From Bin87 sp965220265 (GTDB lineage Bacteria > Chloroflexota > Dehalococcoidia > Lucifugimonadales > UBA3495): 64,000 bases of DNA. Below the pieces are notes generated by a model. It ran no database searches. It saw only the letters and a program-made list of their open reading frames with translations, and was not told the DNA's origin. Positions within the stretch are counted from its first letter, which is position 1; every line of letters begins with the position of its first letter. Below are positions 1-8,098 of this stretch, one piece after another. The position numbers and the translations under genes were made by a program. The stretch spans positions 992,001-1,056,000 of the forward strand of contig CBDCPM010000004.1 of NCBI GenBank assembly GCA_965220265.1, read 5' to 3'.

Positions 1-2061
1 GCCACTGGTGGTGGAGGGGTCCTCGTCCGAAGACGGCGACGGATCGAAGTTCGTCAGTGTGTCGTCGGTGACCGCCACCAGTGCGCCCCCCACGGCATCG
101 TTCATCGCATAGACCCGGTACCGGTAGGTGGTGTCAGCCAGTAGACCCTTGTCCATCAACATGGTCTCTGGCGCCCTTTCGGAAAGGACCCCCACCCTCG
201 GAGCTTCAACGAAATCGCGCGCGACACCTGACGTCGGCGCCGCAGCCGTGCATTCGGTCGGCGCCAGCGGCTGGGACCCTACGGGGGCCGTCGTTGAGAG
301 GACGCAATATTTGGCGATGTCGGTGCCGCCGTCATTCATCGGCTTCTGCCAGACCAGGTCAATCTGACTTGCAGAGGCTGTAGTGGACTTGATTTGTTGC
401 ACCGGCGACGGCTCAGTCTGAGCGTCGACTATATTGTCGTCGATCGCGGACGATTGGCCGATCACAGTACCGTTCTTCCCGAAGACCCGGTATTGGAAGG
501 TTTGCGGAGCGTCCTTCGGGCGCCAATCCCGGTGATCGTAAGTGGGATCGGAATGGCGGGTATCAGGCTCCAGCTTCTTCCACTTGAGTGGAACGTCAGT
601 GCCCTCGGCCACATCAACCCGGTAGGCGCTTGGGATGACAATGGGGCTAGCCGGTTTATCCCACGAAAGATTGACCGAGTCGTGGTGATGCGTCTCGCCT
701 TTCGCCTCGGTTTCATTAACCCAGCCGACGGGTGTCGGAGGTTCAGGCGCCAGTAGCTGCGTCTGGGTCATAGCGTAAGTCGCCATGGCCTGAGCAGCAT
801 CGGTGGAAGCTAGGCTTCTGTTATCTGCTCCCGTACCGTTCTCCGCAAAGACCCGGTAGTTCAACTTGCTACCGGGGGCGATCAGGAATCGCCCTGCGTC
901 TGTATGTCGGAGCTGGTAGGCGTTGGTGGTGCCGAAAGCATCTGCGACGGGTACGGTAATGGCCGCATTGATTGCCGTTCCTGCGAGGGCTGCGTTAGCT
1001 TCCGTCACTGTACCGGCAGTAGCTGATCCATCCGGCCACGCGTTGGTCTTCGACACCTCAACGCGGAAGGATGTGATGGGCGCTCCTCCGTTGTGCGCAG
1101 GCCAGTACCAGTACACATCGACGTCCGGCGCCCGTTCGTTGGTGGTGTCCACTACGTTATTGGTACCATCGTTGTCTAGGTTTTCCGGCGGGATAGTGTT
1201 GGCCGTAAGAGTGCCGTCAGATTCGCGTGCTATTAGAGGCACCGCCGTTATTCCCGTGGGAGCGGCCGGTTGACCAACGGGATGTGTGGTGGCGCTGCGG
1301 ACATCAATCGGGTCCAAGGTCTGCTTGGACGTCATGTCTGCGTCGTACCAGTTGACGGCATAGATCTTGTAATGACGCGTGTCGGAACCGTCCAATCCCT
1401 TGTGCGTCCACTCGGTTGTGGGAGCCAAAATCGGGATGATGCCGTCACCATTGCCGTCCACGTCCCGCTGTCCGCGTATCGGAATGGCAGCACTTGTTCG
1501 AGCGGTGTGGATCAGGTAACCGATGATGCGGGCGCCGCCGGTGTCTGTTGGCGGGTCCCAATCCAGTTTGATCGTCGTTGACCCGGTGGCGGTCACCGTG
1601 AAGTTCATCACTTCACTGGGCTCGGTGATGCCCACGGTGGTGTTCGACTTCGCCTCGGACACCCGGCCGATTCCAGCCCGGTTGAGGGCAAAGACCCGGT
1701 AGAACCGGAGCGTGGCCGGCTTGAGACCGGTGGCCGTGTGCGACCTTGCCGTGGCGCTCACGTCAGCCAGATGGGTCCATCTCTGACCGTCCGTTGACTG
1801 GTCAATCCGATAGCCGGTGATGGGCAGGTCGGAGCCCGTGGTGGGCGCCGCCCACTTGATCACCAAGGACGTTCGCTTGGCCTCGCCTGCGCCTGGTTCC
1901 ACGGTAACATTCAGAGGCGAGCCGGCGGCATAATCGACTTCCGCGGTCTGAGCGGAGATATCGCCCGGCGCCGCGGTCATGAAGATAGCCAGCGCGCCGA
2001 CGACGGCGATTACCGCCACCAGGGGCACTGACCATATCAGCTTTCTCGTTTTTCTACTCAT
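1..2061 (-). CDS. Fibronectin type III repeat surface protein (C-terminus off the window)
   Basis: The minus-strand frame is open from ATG at 2061 to the window edge (687 codons, no stop), so the gene is truncated by the window. A short basic N-terminus and a hydrophobic segment at about residues 8-29 look like a signal peptide or membrane anchor. At least five fibronectin III-like units follow, seen from recurring W-x-P-P...GG/S...I-x-G-Y patterns, the first Trp at residue 70, and Y-R-V-F/Y-A-x-N strands. A GGGAG ribosome site lies upstream of the start. The protein is probably exported and adhesive or structural; the ligand is unknown. The tail near position 1 turns Ser/Pro/Asp-rich, suggesting a linker. 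Confidence 0.85.
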   Translation of the reverse strand, partial: MSRKTRKLIWSVPLVAVIAVVGALAIFMTAAPGDISAQTAEVDYAAGSPLNVTVEPGAGEAKRTSLVIKWAAPTTGSDLPITGYRIDQSTDGQRWTHLADVSATARSHTATGLKPATLRFYRVFALNRAGIGRVSEAKSNTTVGITEPSEVMNFTVTATGSTTIKLDWDPPTDTGGARIIGYLIHTARTSAAIPIRGQRDVDGNGDGIIPILAPTTEWTHKGLDGSDTRHYKIYAVNWYDADMTSKQTLDPIDVRSATTHPVGQPAAPTGITAVPLIARESDGTLTANTIPPENLDNDGTNNVVDTTNERAPDVDVYWYWPAHNGGAPITSFRVEVSKTNAWPDGSATAGTVTEANAALAGTAINAAITVPVADAFGTTNAYQLRHTDAGRFLIAPGSKLNYRVFAENGTGADNRSLASTDAAQAMATYAMTQTQLLAPEPPTPVGWVNETEAKGETHHHDSVNLSWDKPASPIVIPSAYRVDVAEGTDVPLKWKKLEPDTRHSDPTYDHRDWRPKDAPQTFQYRVFGKNGTVIGQSSAIDDNIVDAQTEPSPVQQIKSTTASASQIDLVWQKPMNDGGTDIAKYCVLSTTAPVGSQPLAPTECTAAAPTSGVARDFVEAPRVGVLSERAPETMLMDKGLLADTTYRYRVYAMNDAVGGALVAVTDDTLTNFDPSPSSDEDPSTTSG

Positions 2062-2365
2062 TTGACAAGATCTCCCTTTCGAGATTGTCCTGTGGGTAAT
2101 CCTGAGTTTTCGGTTGCGCCCTCGGCCCGTTGGTATCCGGGGCCTGATTGAAGAGTTGCCCGCGGGCGGGCGTGGGGCGGCTTTCGACATATCCTCGGCG
2201 TTCACACCTCCTTGCGGTGAGGCCGTCCGTGGTGCCGGCGCTGGGCCGGCCGCGGGCGACGGCGGGATAGATTTCCAGACTTGGCCTGCAATTGTAGCGG
2301 CGTCAATATTACGGGAGTATTACAGATACGGAGCGGGTTTGGGTGAATTTTTGAGAAAGGGCCAC

Positions 2366-2400
2366 GGGATTGCCACGGCGCAAGCGCCTCGCAATGACAG
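2366..2400 (+). repeat. Dispersed repeat family 1
   Basis: This copy reads GGATTGCC...GCCTCGCAATGACAG. The family appears at least nine more times, in both orientations, always between genes. Confidence 0.7.
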
Positions 2401-2442
2401 GGGGACGGGAGCCTCGCAATGACCTGCCCTTTCAGCCTTCGT

Positions 2443-2501
2443 GTCATTGCGAGCGCAGCCACGTCACCCCGCACCTGATGCGGGGGCGGCAATCCCGCCG
2501 G
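2443..2501 (-). repeat. Dispersed repeat family 1 (inverted, with internal insertion)
   Basis: This copy begins GTCATTGCGAGCGCAGCCACG and ends GGCGGCAATCCCG, the reverse orientation of the copy at 2366. About 20 extra bases containing a CGCACCTGATGCGGG hairpin sit in the middle. Confidence 0.6.
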
Positions 2502-2508
2502 ACGCGTG

Positions 2509-2517
2509 TGCTAAACT
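2509..2517 (+). promoter_or_regulatory. Possible extended -10 promoter
   Basis: TGCTAAACT has the extended -10 form TGN-TANNNT and lies about 26 bases before the start at 2543. No good -35 box is visible. The same TGC-TATNAT style recurs before other genes in the window. Confidence 0.3.
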
Positions 2518-2542
2518 GCGCGCAGCTCCCTGGGAGATAGCG

Positions 2543-2908
2543 ATGAACGACATCACCGTGAACGCCTACATCCTGTACGCCTTCATGGCCTTTCAGAGTC
2601 TGCTGCTGCTGGCGCTGCTGGGCGCCGTACTGCGTATGCTCCTCGTGATGGGCCGGATGCCGGGGGAAATCAACGGCCTGCGGGAGGCCATTGCCGCCCT
2701 GGCGGCCCGGATTGACCGGGTGGAGGAGCAGATTATCGACCTGCGGAATCAGATCGCCGGCCTGCGGAAACAGGTGGGCGAAGTTCGCGGTTCGCTGCGG
2801 GCGCTGCACGAGCGGGTGGACCTGGTGATGCGCCACCGCCACGACGACCAGTCGGGCGCCGTCATCCTGACTCCCGCGGAACCGGTGCCCGACCCGTCCG
2901 CCGACTAG
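2543..2908 (+). CDS. Membrane-anchored coiled-coil protein, unknown function
   Basis: A 121-residue protein. ATG 2543 is preferred because GGGAGA precedes it; the frame is open further upstream but enters repeat DNA. One membrane segment spans about residues 9-33. A long heptad-patterned helix follows at about 40-100 (repeated R-I-D-x-V-E-E, L-R-x-Q-I-A-G-L-R), then a short Pro-rich tail. It is followed 16 bases later by the PaREP1/HEPN-like gene, so the two may be co-transcribed. No known family is recognised; a scaffold or sensor role cannot be told from sequence. Confidence 0.7.
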   Translation: MNDITVNAYILYAFMAFQSLLLLALLGAVLRMLLVMGRMPGEINGLREAIAALAARIDRVEEQIIDLRNQIAGLRKQVGEVRGSLRALHERVDLVMRHRHDDQSGAVILTPAEPVPDPSAD

Positions 2909-2924
2909 CCGGCAGAAGGATTAT

Positions 2925-3290
2925 ATGACGACGCGAGCGCAAACCTACCGGGAGGCCAGCCGGCAGCTGCTGGCCCAGGGCTGGTCGGAGCTGGAGCCGG
3001 GTGACCTGCGGCCGGCGTCGGAAAAAGGCTGGGGCGCGGCCGCGCAGATGCTGAAGGCCGTTGCCCAGGCTCGGGGTTGGGAACACCAGCGGCACGCCAC
3101 GCTGCGCCGGGTGGTGGGACGGCTGGCCGACGAAACCGGTGACGCGGAGGTCCGCCGCCTCTTCCGCGTGGCCGACAGCATGCACACCAACTTCCACGAG
3201 GACCAGGACGACGCGGACCACGTGTCGGCGGGTCTGATCGACGTGGGCCGGTTTCTGGGCAAGTTGGATAGCCTGCATAGCCCCCTTTGA
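2925..3290 (+). CDS. PaREP1/HEPN-like family protein, copy 1
   Basis: A 121-residue, all-helical protein. The core A-S-E-K-G-W-G-A-A-A, then R-G-W-x-H-x-R-H, then H-x-N-F-x-E-D matches PaREP1-type proteins, which resemble HEPN domains (inference from memory of the family). HEPN proteins are often RNases or partners of nucleotidyltransferases, but no nucleotidyltransferase gene is adjacent. A clear paralogue is encoded at 11655-12011. The gene follows the coiled-coil gene closely; dispersed repeats begin soon after its stop. Confidence 0.75.
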   Translation: MTTRAQTYREASRQLLAQGWSELEPGDLRPASEKGWGAAAQMLKAVAQARGWEHQRHATLRRVVGRLADETGDAEVRRLFRVADSMHTNFHEDQDDADHVSAGLIDVGRFLGKLDSLHSPL

Positions 3291-3363
3291 AATCTGAGGG
3301 CGCTGGCCATTGGGCTTTTGTGGGCTGCGCCAGTGCTTGCCCCCGACCAACGCTCGCCTGCCG

Positions 3364-3392
3364 GTCATTGCGAGCGAAGCGCGGCAATCTCG
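3364..3392 (-). repeat. Dispersed repeat family 1
   Basis: GTCATTGCGAG...GCGGCAATCTCG. It is identical over 29 bases to the copy at 3952-3980. Confidence 0.8.
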
Positions 3393-3434
3393 TCGGCGCC
3401 GTGATCTTACCCGGCACAAGCGGTCGGATCACAA

Positions 3435-3469
3435 CGAGATTGCCACGTCGCTACGCTCCTCGCAATGAC
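3435..3469 (+). repeat. Dispersed repeat family 1
   Basis: CGAGATTGCCACG...CTCGCAATGAC, opposite in direction to the copy at 3364-3392. Confidence 0.75.
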
Positions 3470-3686
3470 AACCGAAAGACCCTGGCTTGCCCCCGGCCAA
3501 CGCTTGCCCCCGGCGATGATAGGGAGTAATATATCCCCTGCTGCCAAGAGCGCCGGAAATTGGCCCGGCCTGGAGTTCGGGTTCGTATGGGGTCCGGGAG
3601 CACTCGGGCTCGGGAAGATGGCGACGTGGCTCCGGGCGATCCGACCGCCGGATCGCCGAACAACTGGAGGAGGTAACAAAACCGAT

Positions 3687-3881
3687 ATGTTCGACAAGGC
3701 TTCGCTGGACCAGCTTTTTGAAGAACTGCGGGACGAGTTCGAGCTGGAGACCGACTGGGAAGACATCCAACGGGACGCCCACCTGGGGGTGGCGTTCGCG
3801 GACGCCGGCACGCTGGACGACCGGAAGAGCGGGCTGGACGCTCGCATCGTCGAGTTCGTCGAGCGGCACAATCCGGGTTAG
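3687..3881 (+). CDS. Small acidic protein, unknown
   Basis: A 64-residue, strongly acidic, helical protein. ATG 3687 is chosen because GGAGGAGGT lies just upstream; the longer upstream frame has no ribosome site and runs through repeat-flanking DNA. It contains E-E-L-R-D-E-F-E-L and D-A-R-I-V-E-F-V-E-R patterns but no known motif. A strong terminator follows the stop, supporting a real transcription unit. It might be a small antitoxin-like or regulatory protein; this cannot be decided here. Confidence 0.6.
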   Translation: MFDKASLDQLFEELRDEFELETDWEDIQRDAHLGVAFADAGTLDDRKSGLDARIVEFVERHNPG

Positions 3882-3907
3882 GCTCTCCCGCCAACGACCG
3901 CAATTAC

Positions 3908-3936
3908 GCCCCGCCGGGAAGCCGGCGGGGCTTTTT
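3908..3936 (+). terminator. Rho-independent terminator
   Basis: A perfect 10-bp GC-rich stem (GCCCCGCCGG / CCGGCGGGGC) with a four-base loop is followed by five T. It ends the unit of the small acidic gene. Confidence 0.85.
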
Positions 3937-3951
3937 GGTGTTTGCTCAACT

Positions 3952-3980
3952 GTCATTGCGAGCGAAGCGCGGCAATCTCG
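3952..3980 (-). repeat. Dispersed repeat family 1
   Basis: A 29-base copy, identical to that at 3364-3392, lying just downstream of the GIY-YIG gene. Confidence 0.8.
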
Positions 3981-3986
3981 ATGCGT

Positions 3987-4289
3987 TCAGCCGTACCAAT
4001 CGGCGGCCAGGTCCTCGTGCGCCGGATTCACCTCATCGATCAGGGCAACCTTGCGCGCCCGCGACCACGATTTCAGCTGCTTCTCGCGGGCGATGGCAGC
4101 CTCGACGTCACCGGTCTCTTCGAAATGCATCAGCCGGGTCAGGTTATACCGGGCGGTGAACGACCGAGGATCTTTCTTCTGCCGGTGCTCGAACACTCGG
4201 CGGGTCAGGTCGTTGGTCACGCCGACGTAAAGAGTAGTGAATCTGGCGTTGGCCATGATGTAAACGTGGTAAGACTTGGAGTTGGGCAT
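3987..4289 (-). CDS. GIY-YIG nuclease superfamily protein
   Basis: A 100-residue protein. Y-H-V-Y-I-M-A-N near residue 7 and L-Y-V-G-V-T-N-D-L-x-R-R-V near residues 19-31 are the two halves of the GIY-YIG core, with the first Tyr pair as Y-V-Y/Y-V-G. R-Y-N-L-T-R-L, E-x-A-I-A-R-E-K-Q-L-K-S-W-x-R and a terminal N-P are typical of the short stand-alone UPF0213/YhbQ-like group. The size is normal. Nuclease activity is expected by family but the cellular role is unclear; such genes are common next to repeats and in accessory DNA. Confidence 0.9.
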   Translation of the reverse strand: MPNSKSYHVYIMANARFTTLYVGVTNDLTRRVFEHRQKKDPRSFTARYNLTRLMHFEETGDVEAAIAREKQLKSWSRARKVALIDEVNPAHEDLAADWYG

Positions 4290-4319
4290 TGCAGAAGGCT
4301 CGGATGATTAAGGGTGCGG

Positions 4320-4349
4320 CGAGATTGCCACGCTGCGCTCGCAATGACA
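4320..4349 (+). repeat. Dispersed repeat family 1, founder of the tandem array
   Basis: CGAGATTGCCACGCTGCGCTCGCAATGAC. Its right half is the first unit of the following array. Confidence 0.75.
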
Positions 4350-4723
4350 AGGGGCGGGGCGCTCGCAATGACAAGGGGTGGGGCGCTCGCAATGACAAGG
4401 GGCGGGGCGCTCGCAATGACAAGGGGCGGGGCGCTCGCAATGACAAGGGGTGGGGCGCTCGCAATGACAAGGGGCGGGGCGCTCGCAATGACAAGGGGCG
4501 GGGCGCTCGCAATGACAAGGGGCGGGGCGCTCGCAATGACAAGGGGCGGGGCGCTCGCAATGACAAGGGGGATTTGGGGGTTGGCAATGACAAGGGGCGG
4601 GGCACTCGCAATGACAAGGGGCGGGGCACTCGCAATGACAAGGGGCGGGGCACTCGCAATGACAAGGGGCGGGGCACTCGCAGTGACAAGGGGTGGGGCG
4701 CTCGCAATGACAAGGGGCGGGCC
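4337..4723 (+). repeat. 24-bp tandem repeat array (16 units)
   Basis: The unit is GCTCGCAATGACAAGGGG plus CGGGGC. Sixteen copies differ by single bases (CGGGGC/TGGGGC; GCTCGC/ACTCGC). The tenth has a 3-base length change and the eleventh a diverged start. Units 12-15 share the ACTCGC variant, which points to block duplication. The unit matches the 3' end of dispersed repeat family 1. Confidence 0.95.
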
Positions 4724-4848
4724 AGCGTTATGAAACGGCGATTGGTTTTTGCTGACACGACGCTATTGACGTGTTGAACGTGCGTTCTATAGGCTATTAA
4801 GCGTGGCCTGCCAATCCGCAATTTCGGGCCACGGTAAAGAGGTGGATA

Positions 4849-5115
4849 GTGTTGATCTGTCGTCGTTGTAACTCGGACCGACTGCTGGAACTGGCCCGAC
4901 TGGACGGGGAAGACCATACGGTGTATCGCTGCCTGGAGTGCGGGTTCCTGTTCAGCCCGCCGGAGGGCCACGCTGGCGGGGCGAACGTGGTGCCGGCGGC
5001 AGCGCCGGACAACCCGGAGGAGGCGCGCCGGCGACTGTCGTCGGTGGCGTCGGTGCGACGCCGGCCGTTGCGTGGCGCGTCGCATGGTCCCGTTCCGCGG
5101 GATACCGCCCAATAG
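4849..5115 (+). CDS. Small zinc-ribbon protein of the phage remnant
   Basis: An 88-residue protein starting at GTG 4849 (TTG 4852 is possible), with AGAGGTGG upstream. C-R-R-C at residues 4-7 and C-L-E-C at residues 28-31 form a two-knuckle zinc ribbon, followed by a Pro/Ala/Arg-rich disordered tail. Its TAG stop overlaps the probable GTG start of the terminase gene, so translation is likely coupled. It occupies the place where a small terminase subunit is often found, but it shows no recognisable small-terminase domain. Confidence 0.65.
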   Translation: MLICRRCNSDRLLELARLDGEDHTVYRCLECGFLFSPPEGHAGGANVVPAAAPDNPEEARRRLSSVASVRRRPLRGASHGPVPRDTAQ

Positions 5116-6569
5116 TGGGGCGGCGTCCCGCGACGGACGTCTCACCAACGGATCAGGAAGGGGCCGGACGGACCGGCCCGGTAGGCCCGGTAAGCCCGGT
5201 AAGCCCGGTAGGTTCGGAAAGTCCGGTGCGGTTCGCGTCGGACACCCTGGGGGTGGAGCTGTGGAGCAAGCAGGCGGAGGTGCTGCGGGCGGTGGAGCGC
5301 GAGCGGCGGGTGGCGGTGAAGTCGGGCAACGGGCTGGGCAAGGACTTCACCGCCGCGGTGGCCGCGCTGTGGTACGTGTACGCGCACGACCCGGCCATCG
5401 TGCTGAGCACAGCGCCGACATTCCGGCAGGTGCGCCACGTGCTGTGGCGGCAGATCCACCGGCTGTACCGGGGAGCGTCGGGCGCGCTGGGCGGCCGGAT
5501 GCTGGACACCCGCTGGGAGCTGGCGGATGACCGCTACGCGCTGGGGCTCTCGGCCGACGACGCCGACCAGTTCCAGGGGTTCCACTGCGAGAACATGTTC
5601 GTGGTGGTCGACGAGGCCGAGGGGGTCGCCGAGCCGATCTACGAGGCGGTGGAGGCGGTGATGACCTCGGCGAACGCGAGCCTGCTGCTCATCGGCAACC
5701 CGACGACCAGCTCGGGCGGGTTCCACCGGGCCTTTCACCGGGAGCGGGGGATCTACGAGACCATCACCATATCGGCCCTGGAGTCGCCCAACGTGGAGCA
5801 GGGACGGATCGTCGTTCCCGGACTGACGACCCCGGCGTGGGTGGAGGAGCGGCGGGAGATGTGGGGCGAGGATAGCCAGATGTTCCGGGCGCGGGTGATG
5901 GGCGAGTTCCCCGACCGGGGCGAGGACAACCTGATCTCGGTAACGGACATCGACGACGCGACGTATCCGGCGGGCGAGGTTCCGGCGGAGACGGGATCGC
6001 TGCTCACGGGAGCCGGGCCGGTGGTGGTCGGCGTGGACGTGGCGCGGTTCGGGAACGACCGGACCGTGATCATGGTGCGGCGAGGCAACGTGGTGGTGGA
6101 CATACGCGTGCGTCACGGTTTCGCCAACACCGCGGTGGCCGGCGAGATCATTGCGGCGTCCCGCGACCAGCACCCGAAGCAGCTGAACGTGGACGAGACG
6201 GGCCTGGGTTCCGGCGTGGTGGACATACTGCGGGAGCAGGGCCATCCGGTGTACGGGTTCAACGGGAGCAACGGAACGGTGCGGGAGGAGATCACCTGCG
6301 CCAACCTGCGGGCGGAGGGCTACTGGACGCTGGCGCGCCGGTTCCGCGACCACACCATCCGCATCCCGCGCGACGCGGAGCTGATCGCCGAGCTGGCGTC
6401 GCTGCGGTACCGGTACAACAGCCGGGGCAAGGTGCTGATGGAAAGCAAGGAGAGCATGAAGAGTCGCGGGCTGCCGTCACCGGACAAGGCCGACGCGCTG
6501 ATGCTGGCGTTCCTGGACGTCGGGCCGCTGGGCGAACACCCGGCGTGGCTGCGGGACCTGTTCCTTTAA
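5115..6569 (+). CDS. Phage terminase large subunit
   Basis: About 484 residues from GTG 5115. The frame is open further upstream, but that part overlaps the zinc-ribbon gene in another frame. The ATPase domain has a Walker A-like S-G-N-G-L-G-K-D at about residues 70-77 and Walker B V-V-V-D-E-A-E at about 163-169. The RuvC-like nuclease domain has V-D-V-A-R-F-G-N-D near 307, N-V-D-E-T-G-L-G near 359 and D-K-A-D-A near 457-461, so the acidic catalytic residues appear intact. It would package DNA into a prohead together with the adjacent portal. A Gly/Pro/Val-rich low-complexity stretch precedes the ATPase domain. Confidence 0.9.
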   Translation: MGRRPATDVSPTDQEGAGRTGPVGPVSPVSPVGSESPVRFASDTLGVELWSKQAEVLRAVERERRVAVKSGNGLGKDFTAAVAALWYVYAHDPAIVLSTAPTFRQVRHVLWRQIHRLYRGASGALGGRMLDTRWELADDRYALGLSADDADQFQGFHCENMFVVVDEAEGVAEPIYEAVEAVMTSANASLLLIGNPTTSSGGFHRAFHRERGIYETITISALESPNVEQGRIVVPGLTTPAWVEERREMWGEDSQMFRARVMGEFPDRGEDNLISVTDIDDATYPAGEVPAETGSLLTGAGPVVVGVDVARFGNDRTVIMVRRGNVVVDIRVRHGFANTAVAGEIIAASRDQHPKQLNVDETGLGSGVVDILREQGHPVYGFNGSNGTVREEITCANLRAEGYWTLARRFRDHTIRIPRDAELIAELASLRYRYNSRGKVLMESKESMKSRGLPSPDKADALMLAFLDVGPLGEHPAWLRDLFL

Positions 6570-6579
6570 TACCGGCAGA

Positions 6580-6610
<31 letters not shown>

Positions 6611-6620
6611 AGAAGCACAT

Positions 6621-6657
6621 CGAGATTGCCACGGTGCAAGCGCCTCGCAATGACAGG
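6621..6657 (+). repeat. Dispersed repeat family 1
   Basis: CGAGATTGCCACGG...CGCCTCGCAATGACAGG, inserted between the terminase and portal genes. Confidence 0.75.
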
Positions 6658-6698
6658 CACGTGGCGATGACACGGGCGATTGTAGGAGAGGATGGGAC

Positions 6699-7937
6699 AT
6701 GGTGAAACTGGGCAAGATGCTAAAGGCGGTTCGCGTCCCCGGGCGCAAGCCGACGGGCGGTGCGGTGGTGCAGCGGGCCAATCGGGCGGCGCTGGCGGAC
6801 CGGCTGCCCTCCGAGGAACGAATGGCCGGCCTGGGCACGGACGCCGGCGGCGGCTGGGCGCGGCCGGAGTACGGACGGTACATGGCGACGTCGCCGTCGG
6901 TGTACGCGGCGATCAAGCTGCGAGCCGACTCCTTGACCCGGCCGCCGCTGCGGGTGTACCGGACCGGTGAGGGTGGCGGGCGCAGGACGGCGGTGGAACC
7001 GTCGCATCCGGTGGCGCGTCTGCTGGACCGGGTGAACCCGTGGCACACCCGCGCCGACCTGTGGCGGGCGACGGAGACCCACCTGTGCCTGTGGGGCGCG
7101 GCCTACTGGGCCATCGAGCGGGGCGAGGACGGCCAGCCAGAGCTGTGGCCGCTGCGTCCCGACCGCATGGCGGTCATCCCGGACCGGCGGCGCTACGTGC
7201 GAGGGTTCGTGTACCGCGGGGTCGCCGAGCCGGTGGCGTACACGCCGGACGAGATCGTGTGGCTGCGCTACTTCAACCCGATGGAGGAGCTGGCCGGCCT
7301 GTCGCCCCTGGCGCCGGCGCGGCTGTCCGCCGACATGGGGCACGAGGGATTGCGTTTCAACCGGCACCTGCTGCGCAACTCGGCGCGCCCCGACTTCCTG
7401 CTGCTGACCAACCAGGATATGAACGAGACCGAGCTGGAGGAGTTCTACGCCCGGTGGGAAGCGCGCTACCAGGGCACCGGCAACGCGAATCGTCCGGCGG
7501 TGGCGTCGGCGGTGCGCGACGTGAAGACGCTGGGCCTGTCCCACCGGGACATCGACTTCATCCAGGGGCTGCGCTGGAGCCTGGAGGAGGTGAGCCGCAC
7601 CTACGGGGTACCCAAGCTGCTGCTGGGCGACTTCGAGCGGGCCACCTACGCCAACGTGCAGGCGTCGGAGCGGATGTTCTGGCGCAACACCGTGGTGCCG
7701 GAGGTGAAGTTCCTGGAGGAGCAGCTGAACCGGATGCTGCTGCCGCGGCTGGGTTACCCGCAGCTGTCGGTGGAGTTCGACCTGTCGGCCATCGAGGCGC
7801 TGCAGGAGGACGAGAACAACCGGGTGCAGCGGGAGTCCGCGCTGCTGGATCGCGGCGTGCTGACCATCAACGAGGTGCGCCGTGAGCGGAACCTGCCGGA
7901 AGTGCCGTGGGGCGATAGGCCGACCGCCGCAGCGTAG
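6699..7937 (+). CDS. HK97-family phage portal protein
   Basis: A 412-residue protein, normal for the family, with GGAGAGGAT upstream of ATG 6699. S-P-S-V-Y-A-A-I-K-L-R-A-D-S near residues 66-79 is the usual family opening. W-G-A-A-Y-W, V-W-L-R-Y-F-N-P and the C-terminal Y-G-V-P-K-L-L-L-G-D...Y-A-N-V-Q-A-S-E-R-M-F-W block are also portal signatures. Portals form the dodecameric DNA channel at one capsid vertex. No prohead protease, capsid or tail gene follows; the next gene is a transporter, so this is a remnant or a mobile terminase-portal module. Confidence 0.9.
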   Translation: MVKLGKMLKAVRVPGRKPTGGAVVQRANRAALADRLPSEERMAGLGTDAGGGWARPEYGRYMATSPSVYAAIKLRADSLTRPPLRVYRTGEGGGRRTAVEPSHPVARLLDRVNPWHTRADLWRATETHLCLWGAAYWAIERGEDGQPELWPLRPDRMAVIPDRRRYVRGFVYRGVAEPVAYTPDEIVWLRYFNPMEELAGLSPLAPARLSADMGHEGLRFNRHLLRNSARPDFLLLTNQDMNETELEEFYARWEARYQGTGNANRPAVASAVRDVKTLGLSHRDIDFIQGLRWSLEEVSRTYGVPKLLLGDFERATYANVQASERMFWRNTVVPEVKFLEEQLNRMLLPRLGYPQLSVEFDLSAIEALQEDENNRVQRESALLDRGVLTINEVRRERNLPEVPWGDRPTAAA

Positions 7938-8098
7938 GCACGAATAACAGCTCGCCCCGCGAGAGCAAGACACCACACTTGCAACGCCGTCCACGAATAA
8001 TTTCAGGTTGTATATTCATCCGTATAGTTTGATAATGCCGCACGATTGAGTTTTCCGGCCAACCACATGTCACGAGTCATGACTCTTCTACAGAGAAG

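Larger units (their letters stand above)
2062..2542. other. Intergenic region with dispersed repeats
   Basis: There is no convincing gene in these 481 bases. Two copies of the dispersed GAGATTGCC/GCAATGACA repeat lie here in opposite orientations (2366-2400 and 2443-2501), with a partial copy near 2411-2426. Open frames on both strands have no recognisable features. Confidence 0.6.
3291..3686. other. Intergenic region with two inverted dispersed repeats
   Basis: These 396 bases carry family 1 repeats at 3364-3392 and 3435-3469 facing each other, so the segment could fold as one long imperfect hairpin. Nothing between them reads as a gene. Confidence 0.55.
4290..4848. other. Intergenic region dominated by a tandem array
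   Basis: There is no gene. Repeat family 1 (4320-4349) runs into a 16-unit 24-bp array; the last 120 bases before the zinc-ribbon gene are AT-richer unique sequence. The long open frames across the array are products of the repeat period being divisible by three. Confidence 0.7.

Noticed and set aside
4337..4723. CRISPR array
   Set aside because: Units are contiguous with no spacers, and no cas genes are in the window.
4289..4777. Open frames encoding repeated A-R-N-D-K-G-R-G or M-T-R-G-G-A-L-A units
   Set aside because: The 24-bp period is a multiple of three, so any frame stays open. There is no ribosome site or non-repeat domain.
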